A stretch of 64,000 nucleotides of DNA from Parasediminibacterium sp051861445 (GCA_051861445.1 JBHYCS010000022.1:1-64000), one strand, 5' to 3'; shown: positions 52,704-61,014, counted from the stretch's first letter. Made by a program: numbers and translations. Notes: generated from the letters alone by a model not told the origin.

Positions 52704-53042
52704 TTATTTAGTAGCTGCTGGCTTGTTAATAGCAGCAGACCATTCCATACTAATTGCACTTTTTTCAATTTTAAGATAACTACCTGGATTCACTTCAATT
52801 TGCAAAGTTCCATCTTCGTTTACTTTATTTACCGTTGCATGAATACCAGCAATGGTAACTACTTTAGCACCTTTTTCAAGGTTATCGATAAATTTCTTTT
52901 GCTCTTTTGCTTTTTTAGCTTGTGGACGAATCATAAATAACCAGAATACTAAAATAATACCACCCATTAATACAAATTGTACCATTCCACCTCCACCTTG
53001 TTGTGGATTTCCAGCCAATAAAATTGTGTTTAAATAAAACAT
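52704..53042 (-). CDS. yajC: Preprotein translocase accessory subunit YajC
   Basis: A 112-residue membrane protein: a short Gly-rich N-terminus, one transmembrane helix ('MVQFVLMGGIILVFWLFMIR') followed by the family signature 'RPQAKKAKEQKKFIDNLEKG', then 'VVTIAGIHATVNKV' and a small beta domain. YajC associates with SecDF in the Sec translocon. It is last in nusB-DUF1573-yajC, an order I recall from other Bacteroidota. Confidence 0.94.
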   Translation of the reverse strand: MFYLNTILLAGNPQQGGGGMVQFVLMGGIILVFWLFMIRPQAKKAKEQKKFIDNLEKGAKVVTIAGIHATVNKVNEDGTLQIEVNPGSYLKIEKSAISMEWSAAINKPAATK

Positions 53043-53091
53043 ATACTTTGTGTTTAAAAATGATGAATTGTTGTTTTAAAAGTTTATAGTG

Positions 53092-53580
53092 CTATGATTT
53101 TTTTTCTTCAGGTACAACATGTGGCACCACAATTTTATCGTTGCTTGGTGCACCTTTTACTTCACCCGTAAATTTTAAATAATGTTCTTTACCATTTGAT
53201 GTGTTGGTAGTAACGATAATCGATTTTTCTACCGTTCCACCATGTGCTTTTTTACTATCAAAAGCTGCTGTTACCACACCTTCTTTACCCGGTGCAATAG
53301 GCTCTTTTGTATAATCTGCAACGGTGCATCCACAGCCTGGTTTTGCATTGGTAATTACCAAAGGTTTATCACCAGTATTTTTGCAACGAAACTTTACTTG
53401 AATTGTTTCTCCCATGTTAATACTGCCAAAAGAAACAATACTATCTAACCATTGAACGGTTGTGTAATTGGTAGAATCTGCTGCTGCTTCAGCTGCATTT
53501 AATTGAACTCTTGTCTCGTTTTCACAAGAAACAGAGAAAAATGCAATACTTGCAAAACACAAAAAAGAAAGCAACTTCAT
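53092..53580 (-). CDS. DUF1573 lipoprotein
   Basis: A 162-residue lipoprotein with lipobox 'FFSVSC' (Cys19) and one DUF1573 domain: 'VSFGSINMGETIQVKFRCKN', 'AKPGCGCTVADYTKEP' and 'VTAAFDSKKAHGG'. It lies between nusB (11 bp) and yajC (49 bp), and this genomic position is conserved in the phylum from memory. Its role is unknown. Unlike the pair at 11.2-12.1 kb it is anchored to a membrane. Confidence 0.9.
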   Translation of the reverse strand: MKLLSFLCFASIAFFSVSCENETRVQLNAAEAAADSTNYTTVQWLDSIVSFGSINMGETIQVKFRCKNTGDKPLVITNAKPGCGCTVADYTKEPIAPGKEGVVTAAFDSKKAHGGTVEKSIIVTTNTSNGKEHYLKFTGEVKGAPSNDKIVVPHVVPEEKKS

Positions 53581-53591
53581 ACGAAATAAGT

Positions 53592-54530
53592 TTAAAGTTT
53601 ATTATTTTTTTGTTTGTATTCTATTTTATTCAATTTATCTTCTGCCACCAATTCTTTATGTATGTTGTCTAAAATACCATTTACAAATTGTCCACTTTGA
53701 GCTGTACTATAAGCTTTCGCTAAATCGATATACTCATTAATGGTAACTTTTGTAGGTATAGTTTCAAAATACAAAAATTCGCATAAACCCATTTGCATTA
53801 AAACCATATCTAAAGACGCAATACGATCGGCATCCCAATTGTTTAGCTTAGGCTTGATGATGTCGAGTAAATGTTGTCGTTTGTTGAATGTGCTTACAAG
53901 CAATGTTTTAGCAAATTGCCATTTATCGTCGCTTAATATTTGCTGAAAATTAGCTGCATTTGGTTTCGATAAAAATGCATTTACCAACTGTTCTATCATC
54001 TCACAATCATCGTCCCAGTTATTAAATAATTCCTCAACATGAGATGTAAACACCTCATCAGGAAGCATTAAATCTGAAAAAATAAATCGTAAAATATCTT
54101 TTTCGTTTTGCTTATCTCTACTTTGGGCTAAAATGTACGCTTGGTAAGTATTGCTTTCGACAAGTTGGTTATAAATTCTTTTCAAAACAGATTCATCTAA
54201 CAAATGTTTTGGATTTACTTCCTCTACCGCTTTAGCAAAAGTTGGCAACTCTATAATTTGCCACAATAAACTATTTCCAGATAGCTTGGTATTTACATTT
54301 AAATCGTTGGCAGAAGGTAAGTGTTTGTTTGCTTTCACCCTTGCATCGGTTTCAGCATAACGAGCTACTTCTGTTAAAAAATAAATAACATACACCAAAA
54401 GCTCTTTACTCTTATCGAAACTCTTCTGTAATTCGTTAACTGGATTTTTGATGGCATTGTCTTCAATGGCAGCTTCCATCATGTATAATAGCTGCATTAC
54501 TTTAACTCTAATATTTCTTCTACTAATCAT
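53592..54530 (-). CDS. nusB: Transcription antitermination factor NusB (extended form)
   Basis: A 312-residue protein. The C-terminal part (about 180-300) is the NusB helical domain: 'LLVSTFNKRQHLLDIIKPKL', 'DRIASLDMVLMQMGLCEFLY', 'IPTKVTINEYIDLAKAYST' and 'QFVNGILDNIH'. The N-terminal 'ISRRNIRVKVMQLLYMME' is the normal NusB start, and an extra helical segment of about 150 residues is inserted between them. Such long NusB proteins are the rule in Bacteroidota. NusB with NusE binds boxA for rRNA antitermination. It is first in the operon with DUF1573 and yajC. Confidence 0.92.
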   Translation of the reverse strand: MISRRNIRVKVMQLLYMMEAAIEDNAIKNPVNELQKSFDKSKELLVYVIYFLTEVARYAETDARVKANKHLPSANDLNVNTKLSGNSLLWQIIELPTFAKAVEEVNPKHLLDESVLKRIYNQLVESNTYQAYILAQSRDKQNEKDILRFIFSDLMLPDEVFTSHVEELFNNWDDDCEMIEQLVNAFLSKPNAANFQQILSDDKWQFAKTLLVSTFNKRQHLLDIIKPKLNNWDADRIASLDMVLMQMGLCEFLYFETIPTKVTINEYIDLAKAYSTAQSGQFVNGILDNIHKELVAEDKLNKIEYKQKNNKL

Positions 54531-54623
54531 TCAAGAAAGAACTTTTGTTATTTTCGGCTGCGAAGATAGGGTTCAACAATTACAAAAGCAGATTGCAAAG
54601 CAATAAAATATAAACACAAAAAA

Positions 54624-54657
54624 TCGACCGCCTCAATATTTAAATTGAAACGGTCGA
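54624..54657 (-). terminator. Intrinsic terminator after the truncated haemoglobin gene
   Basis: A 7-bp stem TCGACCG/CGGTCGA, extended inside by five pairs after two mismatches, is followed by TTTTTT on the minus strand, 25 bp behind the stop. Confidence 0.8.
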
Positions 54658-54681
54658 CTAAATGATAAAAAAGAGTGTAAA

Positions 54682-55239
54682 TTATCGTTGAACTACTTGT
54701 GAGCGTAACGATTCTAAAACGGCACCTACTCTACCAATTAAATTGTTTGGTAAGCCATTTTTTTGTGCACCAACCACCACATCTGCAATAAATGCGTCCA
54801 TAGCTGCATTGTTGGCTTTACCATTCATTCTTGCATTTTGTGCAGGATCATGAGCTGCAATCATGTTTTTACCGCTGTAAGTAAAGTTCTTAGCTCCTGT
54901 ACCAACACATAAAAAATCGGTTAATGTTTTGCTTAATGCAGCAAAGCCAGTTAAATTTCCTGCACCAACTTCTGCTAACAAAGGTTGAAAATAACTGTTA
55001 ATTCTGCTATCAGCAGCAATTACAAACACAGTACTATCTACTACAGAACGAATACCTAATCGTCCTTTTTCAATCATAGTGTTTGTAGCTCTAGGGTCAA
55101 CAACCATTTCTGTTCCTCCTAAAGAATCGTACAAGGTTTTTGTAACCGTTGTAGGTGCATCATCTTTTTTGCAAGATGTGTTTAAAATAGCTACTGTTGT
55201 AAAGCAGCAAAGAATGGCAATAAAACTTGCTTTTTTCAT
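54682..55239 (-). CDS. Lipoprotein with truncated haemoglobin-like (group I) domain
   Basis: A 185-residue lipoprotein from the ATG at 55239 (signal 'MKKASFIAILCC', lipobox 'LNTSC', Cys23). The open frame to 55320 would put 27 residues ahead of the signal. The mature part follows the truncated haemoglobin pattern: 'TLYDSLGG', 'IAADSRINSYF', 'LTDFLCVGTGAKNFTYSGKN', then 'MIAAH', whose His130 is at the position of the proximal haem ligand, and a last helix 'VLESLRSQVV'. An insertion of about 15 residues follows the first helix. Truncated haemoglobins are normally cytoplasmic and bind O2 or NO; a lipid-anchored form facing the periplasm is unusual. It follows an HMA-like gene by 17 bp. Confidence 0.78.
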   Translation of the reverse strand: MKKASFIAILCCFTTVAILNTSCKKDDAPTTVTKTLYDSLGGTEMVVDPRATNTMIEKGRLGIRSVVDSTVFVIAADSRINSYFQPLLAEVGAGNLTGFAALSKTLTDFLCVGTGAKNFTYSGKNMIAAHDPAQNARMNGKANNAAMDAFIADVVVGAQKNGLPNNLIGRVGAVLESLRSQVVQR

Positions 55240-55256
55240 AATTGTGGTTTTTAAAA

Positions 55257-55685
55257 TTAAAGATGTGATTGTATGTATCGATATAATTTGTTGCCAATAG
55301 ATTCTACAATAATGGGACAACCACTATTTAAATCTGCAGTTGTAGGAATGTAACGAGCTACTTTGTAAGACAGGTTTTTAGTTAAACTAACAGCTATTGT
55401 AGATGCATTAATTTGTGCTGGATAAAAACCTATTACGGTAATGTTTGATGAAGGATTGCACAACACATATTGCACACCTTTTTGTTGATATAACCATTGG
55501 GTTACTTTAGCAGAATCTGATTTTGTAATAGGCTGCATAAAGTCTAAACGAGCCATTGCTAATGTGGCATTGTCTACTTTTTTAGGTTGCATTACCATGT
55601 ACACATGTACTGCAACTGTTACCACAAATAATAAAAATGTAAATCCTAAAATTTTTAATCCGAGTTGCCATTTTTTGTTTTTCAT
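55257..55685 (-). CDS. Membrane-anchored HMA-like protein of unknown function
   Basis: A 142-residue protein with an N-terminal transmembrane helix (about 11-31, 'ILGFTFLLFVVTVAVHVYM') and a periplasmic domain whose pattern of strand, helix and strand ('ARLDFMQPITKSDSAKV', 'GVQYVLCNPSSNITVIGFYP', 'STIAVSLTK') recalls the heavy-metal-associated ferredoxin-like fold. The metal-binding Cys-x-x-Cys is absent. A C-terminal 'GCPII' supplies one further Cys. The gene is 17 bp upstream of the truncated haemoglobin lipoprotein and probably co-transcribed, so it may be its partner. Not recognised with certainty. Confidence 0.7.
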   Translation of the reverse strand: MKNKKWQLGLKILGFTFLLFVVTVAVHVYMVMQPKKVDNATLAMARLDFMQPITKSDSAKVTQWLYQQKGVQYVLCNPSSNITVIGFYPAQINASTIAVSLTKNLSYKVARYIPTTADLNSGCPIIVESIGNKLYRYIQSHL

Positions 55686-56037
55686 AAATGTGATTTTGAT
55701 AGAAGAAAGAAAATGTTTTTTACAGTTCTATGACATTTACGAAAAGCAGATTTAGTTGGATTTATGAAAACAATGTTTTTTATAAATAATTATTGTGATA
55801 GATGAAAAGCAGAAAAATTATCGATGTTTAAATGCTTTCAGCTGAAGTAGAATTATTGATAAGAAATAATAATTACACATTTTGTCAGTTTATAAAAACC
55901 AATGAATACTGTAAATACTGACAATTAACAAGGCGAAAAGAAAGCAACACTGAAAATTTGACTTATAATTTTCACTGGCATAATTATGGCTAGTTAGGAA
56001 GAAAATTAATAACCATTAAATCTAAAATTTAATAATT
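55686..56037. promoter_or_regulatory. Divergent region upstream of groES
   Basis: These 352 bp between the HMA-like gene and groES hold an 8-bp inverted repeat TTGTCAGT/ACTGACAA at 55882-55924 with a 27-nt gap. A TTGACT-N17-TAATTA element lies at about 55959-55988. No CIRCE element (TTAGCACTC-N9-GAGTGCTAA) is present, so HrcA control of groESL is unlikely. The sigma type is not clear. Confidence 0.45.
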
Positions 56038-56322
56038 ATGGCATCAAAAAAACTTCAAATCACTCCTTTGCATGATAGAGTGATTGTAAAAGCAGCTGCT
56101 CCTGAAACTGTAACGAAAGGAGGAATTATTATACCTGATACTGCACAGGAAAAACCTCAACGTGGTGTTGTTGTTGCTGCTGGTGTTGGTAAAAAAGATG
56201 AACCAATGACTGTAAAAGTTGGCGACACTGTATTGTATGGCAAATATGCTGGAACAGAAATAGCTGTTGATGGTCAAGATTTATTAATCATGAGAGAAAG
56301 TGATATTTTGGCAATTGTTTAG
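56038..56322 (+). CDS. groES: Co-chaperonin GroES
   Basis: A 94-residue Cpn10 protein: 'ITPLHDRVIVKAAAPETVTK' with the mobile loop 'GGIIIPDTAQEKPQRGVVV', 'VKVGDTVLYGKYAGTEI' and 'LLIMRESDILAIV'. It caps GroEL and encloses the substrate. The gene is complete. It is followed by groEL after an unusually long gap of 221 bp that contains repeats. Confidence 0.97.
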   Translation: MASKKLQITPLHDRVIVKAAAPETVTKGGIIIPDTAQEKPQRGVVVAAGVGKKDEPMTVKVGDTVLYGKYAGTEIAVDGQDLLIMRESDILAIV

Positions 56323-56331
56323 TCTGCATAA

Positions 56332-56397
56332 TGTCTTGCTGACGAAGGAAGTAACTGATTGTTAGTTGTATGATATTCTTCGTTCCTAAGAAAGACA
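56332..56397. repeat. Palindromic intergenic repeat between groES and groEL
   Basis: Two 20-nt arms at 56332-56351 and 56378-56397 are inverted copies of each other, with 16 of 20 positions matching (TGTCTTGCTGACGAAGGAAG against the complement of CTTCGTTCCTAAGAAAGACA). They resemble the widespread 'TGTCATTCTGAGGAACGAAG' extragenic palindromes, which is a recollection. A second short inverted repeat, TTGTTCT/AGAACAA, follows at 56417-56446. Confidence 0.65.
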
Positions 56398-56449
56398 AGT
56401 AGAACATTTTGATTCTTTGTTCTCCTAAATGTCGAATAAAGAACAAGAT

Positions 56450-56465
56450 GTACAAGAGTGCGACG
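56450..56465 (+). repeat. Dispersed 16-mer repeat, copy 1
   Basis: GTACAAGAGTGCGACG is identical to a copy at 59452-59467 on the other strand. Both are followed after 34-35 nt by a second GTACAAA, so the shared unit may be longer and more diverged. Confidence 0.6.
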
Positions 56466-56543
56466 CAACGGATGCTCAATAGCAGTACAAAAGTTGGTTA
56501 CAAAAAACTTAATTACTAATAATTAATTCTTAATTGAATAAAA

Positions 56544-58181
56544 ATGGCAAAACAAATTTTCTTCGACATCGAAGCAAGAAATAAAATGAAAAAAGGCGTT
56601 GATACTTTAGCTAACGCTGTAAAAGTAACACTTGGTCCTAAAGGACGTAATGTGGTTATTGAGAAAAAATTTGGTGCACCACAAGTAACTAAAGATGGTG
56701 TTTCGGTAGCAAAAGAAATTGAATTAGAAGACCCAATTGAAAATATGGGTGCTCAAATGGTAAAAGAAGTAGCAAGCAAAACCGCTGATATTGCTGGTGA
56801 TGGTACTACTACTGCTACTGTTTTAGCTCAATCTATTATTAGTGAAGGTTTGAAAATGGTGGCTGCGGGTGCAAATCCTATGGATTTAAAACGTGGAATT
56901 GACAAAGCAGTTTCTTTAGTAGTCGCAAACTTAAAATCTCAATCTCAAACTGTTGGTAACGATACAAAAAAAATTCAACAAGTTGCAACTATTTCTGCAA
57001 ACAATGACGAAACAATTGGAAAAATAATAGCTGATGCATTTGCAAAAGTAGGTAAAGACGCTCCAAAAAAAGTTGAAGAAGCTAAAGGAATGGAAACATA
57101 CCTAGAAGTAGAGGAAGGAATGGTTTTTGACAGGGGTTATATTTCTCCATATTTTGTAACTAATAGCGAAAAAATGGAAACTGAATTGCAAAATCCTTAC
57201 ATATTAATTTATGATAAGAAGATTTCTGCAATGAAAGATATCTTACACATTTTAGAAAAAGTTGCACAAAGTGGTCGTCCTTTGTTAATTATTGCTGAAG
57301 ATTTAGAAGGTGAAGCATTGGCAACATTGGTAGTAAACAAATTACGTGGTACCATTAAAGTAGCTGCTGTCAAAGCTCCTGGATTTGGTGACAGAAGAAA
57401 AGAAATGTTAACTGATATTGCCATTTTGACTGGTGGAATACATATAAGTGAAGATCAAGGCTTTAAACTAGAAAACGCAGATATAACATATTTAGGTCAG
57501 GCGTCTTCAGTGACAATTGATAAAGAAAATACAACTATTGTAGGTGGTAAGGGAACAAAAAAAGATATAGCTGAACGTATAAAATCAATTAAAGAACAGA
57601 TTGAAAAAACTACTTCTGACTATGATAAGGAAAAACTAGAAGAGCGTTTAGCAAAATTAGCTGGTGGTGTTGCTGTATTGTATGTTGGTGCTGCTACTGA
57701 AGTAGAAATGAAAGAGAAGAAAGACAGAGTTGATGATGCTTTAGCTGCTACAAGAGCTGCTGTTGAAGAAGGTATTGTACCAGGTGGTGGTGTTGCTTAC
57801 ATTAGAGCTATTGAAGCTTTAGAGCCAAAAGTAAAAGGTCAAATTGCTGATGAGCAAACTGGTATGGCTATTGTTCGTAGAGCTTTAGAAGCACCTATTA
57901 GAACATTAACTGAAAATGCTGGTATCGACGGTTCTATCGTTGTTCAAAAAATTAGAGAAGGTAAAGCTGACTTTGGCTTTAATGCAAGAACTGAAGTTTA
58001 CGAAAACTTATTTAAAGCTGGTGTTATTGACCCAACTAAAGTAAGCCGTGTAGCTTTAGAAAATGCATCTTCAATTGCAGGTATGTTGTTAACAACAGAG
58101 TGTGTAATTGCAGATAAACCTAAGAAAGAAGAAGCTCATGCTCATGGTGCACCTGATATGGGTGGCATGGGTGGCTACTAA
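56544..58181 (+). CDS. groEL: Chaperonin GroEL
   Basis: A 545-residue Cpn60 with 'KVTLGPKGRNVVIEKKFGAP', the nucleotide-binding 'DGVSVAKEIELEDPIENMGA' and 'AGDGTTTATVLAQ', the apical domain 'LLIIAEDLEGEALATLVVNK', the family signature 'AAVEEGIVPGGG' and the Gly/Met-rich tail 'GGMGGY'. It folds proteins in an ATP-driven cycle with GroES. The gene is complete. The start lies behind repeat-bearing sequence, so it may have a separate RNA processing site or promoter. Confidence 0.98.
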   Translation: MAKQIFFDIEARNKMKKGVDTLANAVKVTLGPKGRNVVIEKKFGAPQVTKDGVSVAKEIELEDPIENMGAQMVKEVASKTADIAGDGTTTATVLAQSIISEGLKMVAAGANPMDLKRGIDKAVSLVVANLKSQSQTVGNDTKKIQQVATISANNDETIGKIIADAFAKVGKDAPKKVEEAKGMETYLEVEEGMVFDRGYISPYFVTNSEKMETELQNPYILIYDKKISAMKDILHILEKVAQSGRPLLIIAEDLEGEALATLVVNKLRGTIKVAAVKAPGFGDRRKEMLTDIAILTGGIHISEDQGFKLENADITYLGQASSVTIDKENTTIVGGKGTKKDIAERIKSIKEQIEKTTSDYDKEKLEERLAKLAGGVAVLYVGAATEVEMKEKKDRVDDALAATRAAVEEGIVPGGGVAYIRAIEALEPKVKGQIADEQTGMAIVRRALEAPIRTLTENAGIDGSIVVQKIREGKADFGFNARTEVYENLFKAGVIDPTKVSRVALENASSIAGMLLTTECVIADKPKKEEAHAHGAPDMGGMGGY

Positions 58182-58204
58182 TCGCTGTTTACATTTTACA
58201 TATA

Positions 58205-58241
58205 AAAAATGCCGTTTCAATTTTTTTGAAGCGGCATTTTT
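58205..58241 (+). terminator. Intrinsic terminator after groEL
   Basis: A 16-bp stem AAAAATGCCGTTTCAA/TTGAAGCGGCATTTTT (one G-U pair) with a short T loop begins 24 bp behind the groEL stop. Confidence 0.9.
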
Positions 58242-58392
58242 AAATACAGCAATTCACTAACAATTAAAATGCAACAAGTATGTTACAAACACTTAAACAT
58301 TGGTATTGTTATCTGAAAAAAATAATGGGTTGTAAACAAAAAGATAATTGGGATGATAACCCTTTTATTATTTTATAATTAGTTGATTCTTT

Positions 58393-58424
58393 AAGACCGT
58401 ATTTTCAAAATCAAATACGGTCTT
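58393..58424. terminator. Terminator after the pectin methylesterase gene
   Basis: A perfect 12-bp stem AAGACCGTATTT/AAATACGGTCTT with an 8-nt loop ends 5 bp from the pectinesterase stop. On the minus strand it is followed only by AAAGAATC, on the plus strand by TTGTATT, so polarity is unclear. Confidence 0.75.
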
Positions 58425-58429
58425 TTGTA

Positions 58430-59416
58430 TTAAATAGACTTGTTATAAACAGGAATCCAAGATTTAAAAATTTGCTGAATGGTGTATTTCCGAGCTTGTT
58501 TATCCGAAAGTTGATAACTCCATTTCACCCGTTTATCGGTCTTTGCTCCTTCACCTGTATTGTTATATTCTGCAAAAAAAGCTGTTGATTCATTTTCAGC
58601 ATTATTCCAATTGTGCCAGCCTTCTGGTAAAATATGATTTCCAAGATCACAATTCATAAATACTACTTTAGCAAAAGCCCTCCATGGTCGTCCTAAAAAC
58701 TCTTTTGTACATTCATTGCTTGCTGTGATTTTACAGTTTAAGAACACAAATCCAAACTTTTGCCATACAGATGTTGATGCCGCTGTAATGTAAGAATTAC
58801 TTAAACAATGAATAGTACAAGCATCAAAGATGGCAGTAGCACCACCAAAAATAAAATCGGTAGTTCCTTCAATAAAGCAGCGAATATAATATTGTCTACT
58901 TCCATCATTTGCAGCCAGTAATGTATCTTGATTACCTAAAATATTGCAGTTGTACATGCAAAATCTATCACCATCTACATGCAATGCAACTGCTTGCCCT
59001 ACTCTACCTGCTGCATTTTTAATTGTAAGGTTTTCAATCGTTACGTCATTTCCTTGCACATACAAGGTATAGCTATTAAAAGTGGTCATTTTTCTTTTAC
59101 TTATGATTGTATCGGTATTCAAAAACTTACCCGAAAAATCTTCCCAAACTACCACCGTACTATCTTTATTTTCACCTTTAAATGTAACATTGGTAACCCA
59201 AGCAGGAATGGTAACTTTTTCGTGGTAAACACCATTTTTGATAATCACAACATTGTGTTGAGGCGAATAAGCTCTTAACGCATCAACAGCAGCCTGAATT
59301 GTTGTATAATTACCAGATCCATCTTTTGATACAACAATTTGCTTGGGATAATTTTGAGTAAATGCAACTAGATATACAAACATAAAACCCACTAAAAGCA
59401 AAAGTTTTTTATTCAT
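58430..59416 (-). CDS. Pectin methylesterase, family CE8
   Basis: A 328-residue exported enzyme starting at 59416 with a signal peptide ending at 'LVAFTQN'; the frame to 59539 contains no signal ahead of it. The right-handed beta-helix of CE8 is clear: 'YTTIQAAVDALRAY', 'GVYHEKVTIP', the catalytic pair in 'GNQDTLLA' and 'DFIFGGATAIFDAC', and the substrate-binding 'LGRPWRAF'. It removes methyl esters from homogalacturonan. It stands 33 kb from the PL4/PL11/GH43 group, but together they give the cell a basic pectin attack. It has no T9SS tail, so it is probably periplasmic. Confidence 0.92.
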   Translation of the reverse strand: MNKKLLLLVGFMFVYLVAFTQNYPKQIVVSKDGSGNYTTIQAAVDALRAYSPQHNVVIIKNGVYHEKVTIPAWVTNVTFKGENKDSTVVVWEDFSGKFLNTDTIISKRKMTTFNSYTLYVQGNDVTIENLTIKNAAGRVGQAVALHVDGDRFCMYNCNILGNQDTLLAANDGSRQYYIRCFIEGTTDFIFGGATAIFDACTIHCLSNSYITAASTSVWQKFGFVFLNCKITASNECTKEFLGRPWRAFAKVVFMNCDLGNHILPEGWHNWNNAENESTAFFAEYNNTGEGAKTDKRVKWSYQLSDKQARKYTIQQIFKSWIPVYNKSI

Positions 59417-59451
59417 GTAGTCAGCATTTGTACACCTTTCAACTGTAGTGA

Positions 59452-59467
59452 CGTCGCACTCTTGTAC
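59452..59467 (-). repeat. Dispersed 16-mer repeat, copy 2
   Basis: This minus-strand copy of GTACAAGAGTGCGACG lies in the leader of the pectin methylesterase gene, 36 bp before its start. See copy 1 at 56450-56465. Confidence 0.6.
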
Positions 59468-59637
59468 TATAGAAATTCTATTCAGCATTGTGTAAAATTT
59501 GTGGCTGCTAAAAGTAATATAAACAACGTACAATAACACTCTTATTCAAACTAGTTATACAAAAACCTACACGATGAATAGAAATACCGATCATTCACAA
59601 AAAAGTGTTCTTACACTGAAAAAAAATGCTTCATAAA

Positions 59638-59667
59638 AAAGGCTTCCTCAAAACTGAGAAAGCCTTT
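59638..59667 (-). terminator. Terminator of citrate synthase, AGGCTTCCTCA variant
   Basis: A 13-bp stem with one mismatch and an AAAC loop; on the minus strand it runs into TTTTTTATG. It lies 25 bp behind the citrate synthase stop. A smaller hairpin AGTGT/ACACT follows. Confidence 0.82.
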
Positions 59668-59691
59668 AAAAAGATGCAATTATGAGTTATG

Positions 59692-61014
59692 TTAGTCCCA
59701 AATTTCTTCTTTTCCTTCCAACCAAAGTTTAACAGCTTCAGTAGTTACGCTCTTCGGACGCTCTAATGGGAAACCTAAAGCTCTATCCCAAATTAAACTA
59801 CTCATTACGCCTAAAGCTCTACTTACTGCAAATAAAACGGTATAGAATTCATACTCAACCATTCCGTAATGAACCAGCAATGCACCACTATGTGCATCTA
59901 CATTTGGCCAAGGATTTTTAATTTTTCCTAACGATTGTAAAATTGGTGGTACCACTTCGTAAATATTCCAAACCGTACGGCACAATTTATCTTCTGGCAT
60001 ATGTTTTTTACCAAATTCCATTTGTGCAGTAAATCTTGGGTCTGTTTTTCTCAATACAGCATGTCCATAACCTGGCACTACTTTACCTGCTTCAATCGTT
60101 TCTTTTACATACTTTTCTATTTGCTCTCTTGCTGGTAAATCTGTATCTAACTGAGCTTGCATTTCAAAAATCCACTTAATTACTTCTTGATTTGCCAACC
60201 CATGTAATGGACCTGCTAAACCGTTCATGCCAGCTGCATAACTTAAATAAGGATCACTTAACGCACTACCTACTAAATGTGTGGTGTGTGCAGAAACATT
60301 TCCGCCTTCATGATCGGCATGAATGGTCATGTACAAACGCATTAATTCGTTAAAGCTTTGATTGTCATATCCCATCATATGTGCCAAATTACCAGACCAA
60401 TCTAGTAAACCATTCGGTTGAATGTGGTCATTATTTTTATATTTTCTTCTATAAACATAAGCAGCAATACGAGGCAAACGGGCTATCAAATCAAGAGCAT
60501 CATCATAAATAATGCTCCAATAATCTTTTTTATTTAACCCCTTAGCATATTCTTTTGCAAAAATGCTTTGAGTTTGTAAGGCCATTACACCCGTTACAAA
60601 CATGGTCATTGGATGTGCAGATAGAGGCAAAGCATCAATAGTATCAAAAACATGTGTTGGCACATGGCTTCTACGTTGCAAAACACTTGTTAAATGGTCA
60701 ACATCAGCCTGTGTAGGTAATTCTCCAATTAACATTAAATACAATAAACCTTCTGGTAAAGGCTCGCTTCCACCATCTGCTTTTGGAAGTTTTTCTTGTA
60801 ACTCAGGAATTGTAAAACCTCTAAATCGAATACCTTCTTGTGCATCTAATAAACTAGTTTCTGTAACAAGACCAGTAATACCCCTCATACCTTGGTACAC
60901 TTGGGCAAGCGTTACTTCTCCAATTTTTTTGCTACCATGTTCTTTTATTAAGCTTTTAACTTCAACGTTTGCCAAATCCGCTTTGGCCTTAAACCTCTCT
61001 TTAAGTATGTCCAT
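59692..61014 (-). CDS. gltA: Citrate synthase, mitochondrial-type
   Basis: A 440-residue Si-citrate synthase condensing oxaloacetate and acetyl-CoA. The catalytic triad is in 'HADHEGGNVSAH', 'GYGHAVLRKTDPRF' and the C-terminal 'DAHSGALL'. 'NGLAGPLHGLANQEVIKW' and the N-terminal 'GSKKIGEVTLAQVYQGMRG' resemble the eukaryotic mitochondrial form more than E. coli GltA, which lacks these blocks and has an N-terminal NADH-binding domain. This branch is therefore not expected to be NADH-inhibited. It is a single gene with its own terminator. The symbol is by function only. Confidence 0.92.
   Translation of the reverse strand: MDILKERFKAKADLANVEVKSLIKEHGSKKIGEVTLAQVYQGMRGITGLVTETSLLDAQEGIRFRGFTIPELQEKLPKADGGSEPLPEGLLYLMLIGELPTQADVDHLTSVLQRRSHVPTHVFDTIDALPLSAHPMTMFVTGVMALQTQSIFAKEYAKGLNKKDYWSIIYDDALDLIARLPRIAAYVYRRKYKNNDHIQPNGLLDWSGNLAHMMGYDNQSFNELMRLYMTIHADHEGGNVSAHTTHLVGSALSDPYLSYAAGMNGLAGPLHGLANQEVIKWIFEMQAQLDTDLPAREQIEKYVKETIEAGKVVPGYGHAVLRKTDPRFTAQMEFGKKHMPEDKLCRTVWNIYEVVPPILQSLGKIKNPWPNVDAHSGALLVHYGMVEYEFYTVLFAVSRALGVMSSLIWDRALGFPLERPKSVTTEAVKLWLEGKEEIWD

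Noticed and set aside
55686..56037. A CIRCE operator for HrcA upstream of groES
   Set aside because: I searched the region for TTAGCACTC-N9-GAGTGCTAA and found nothing similar.
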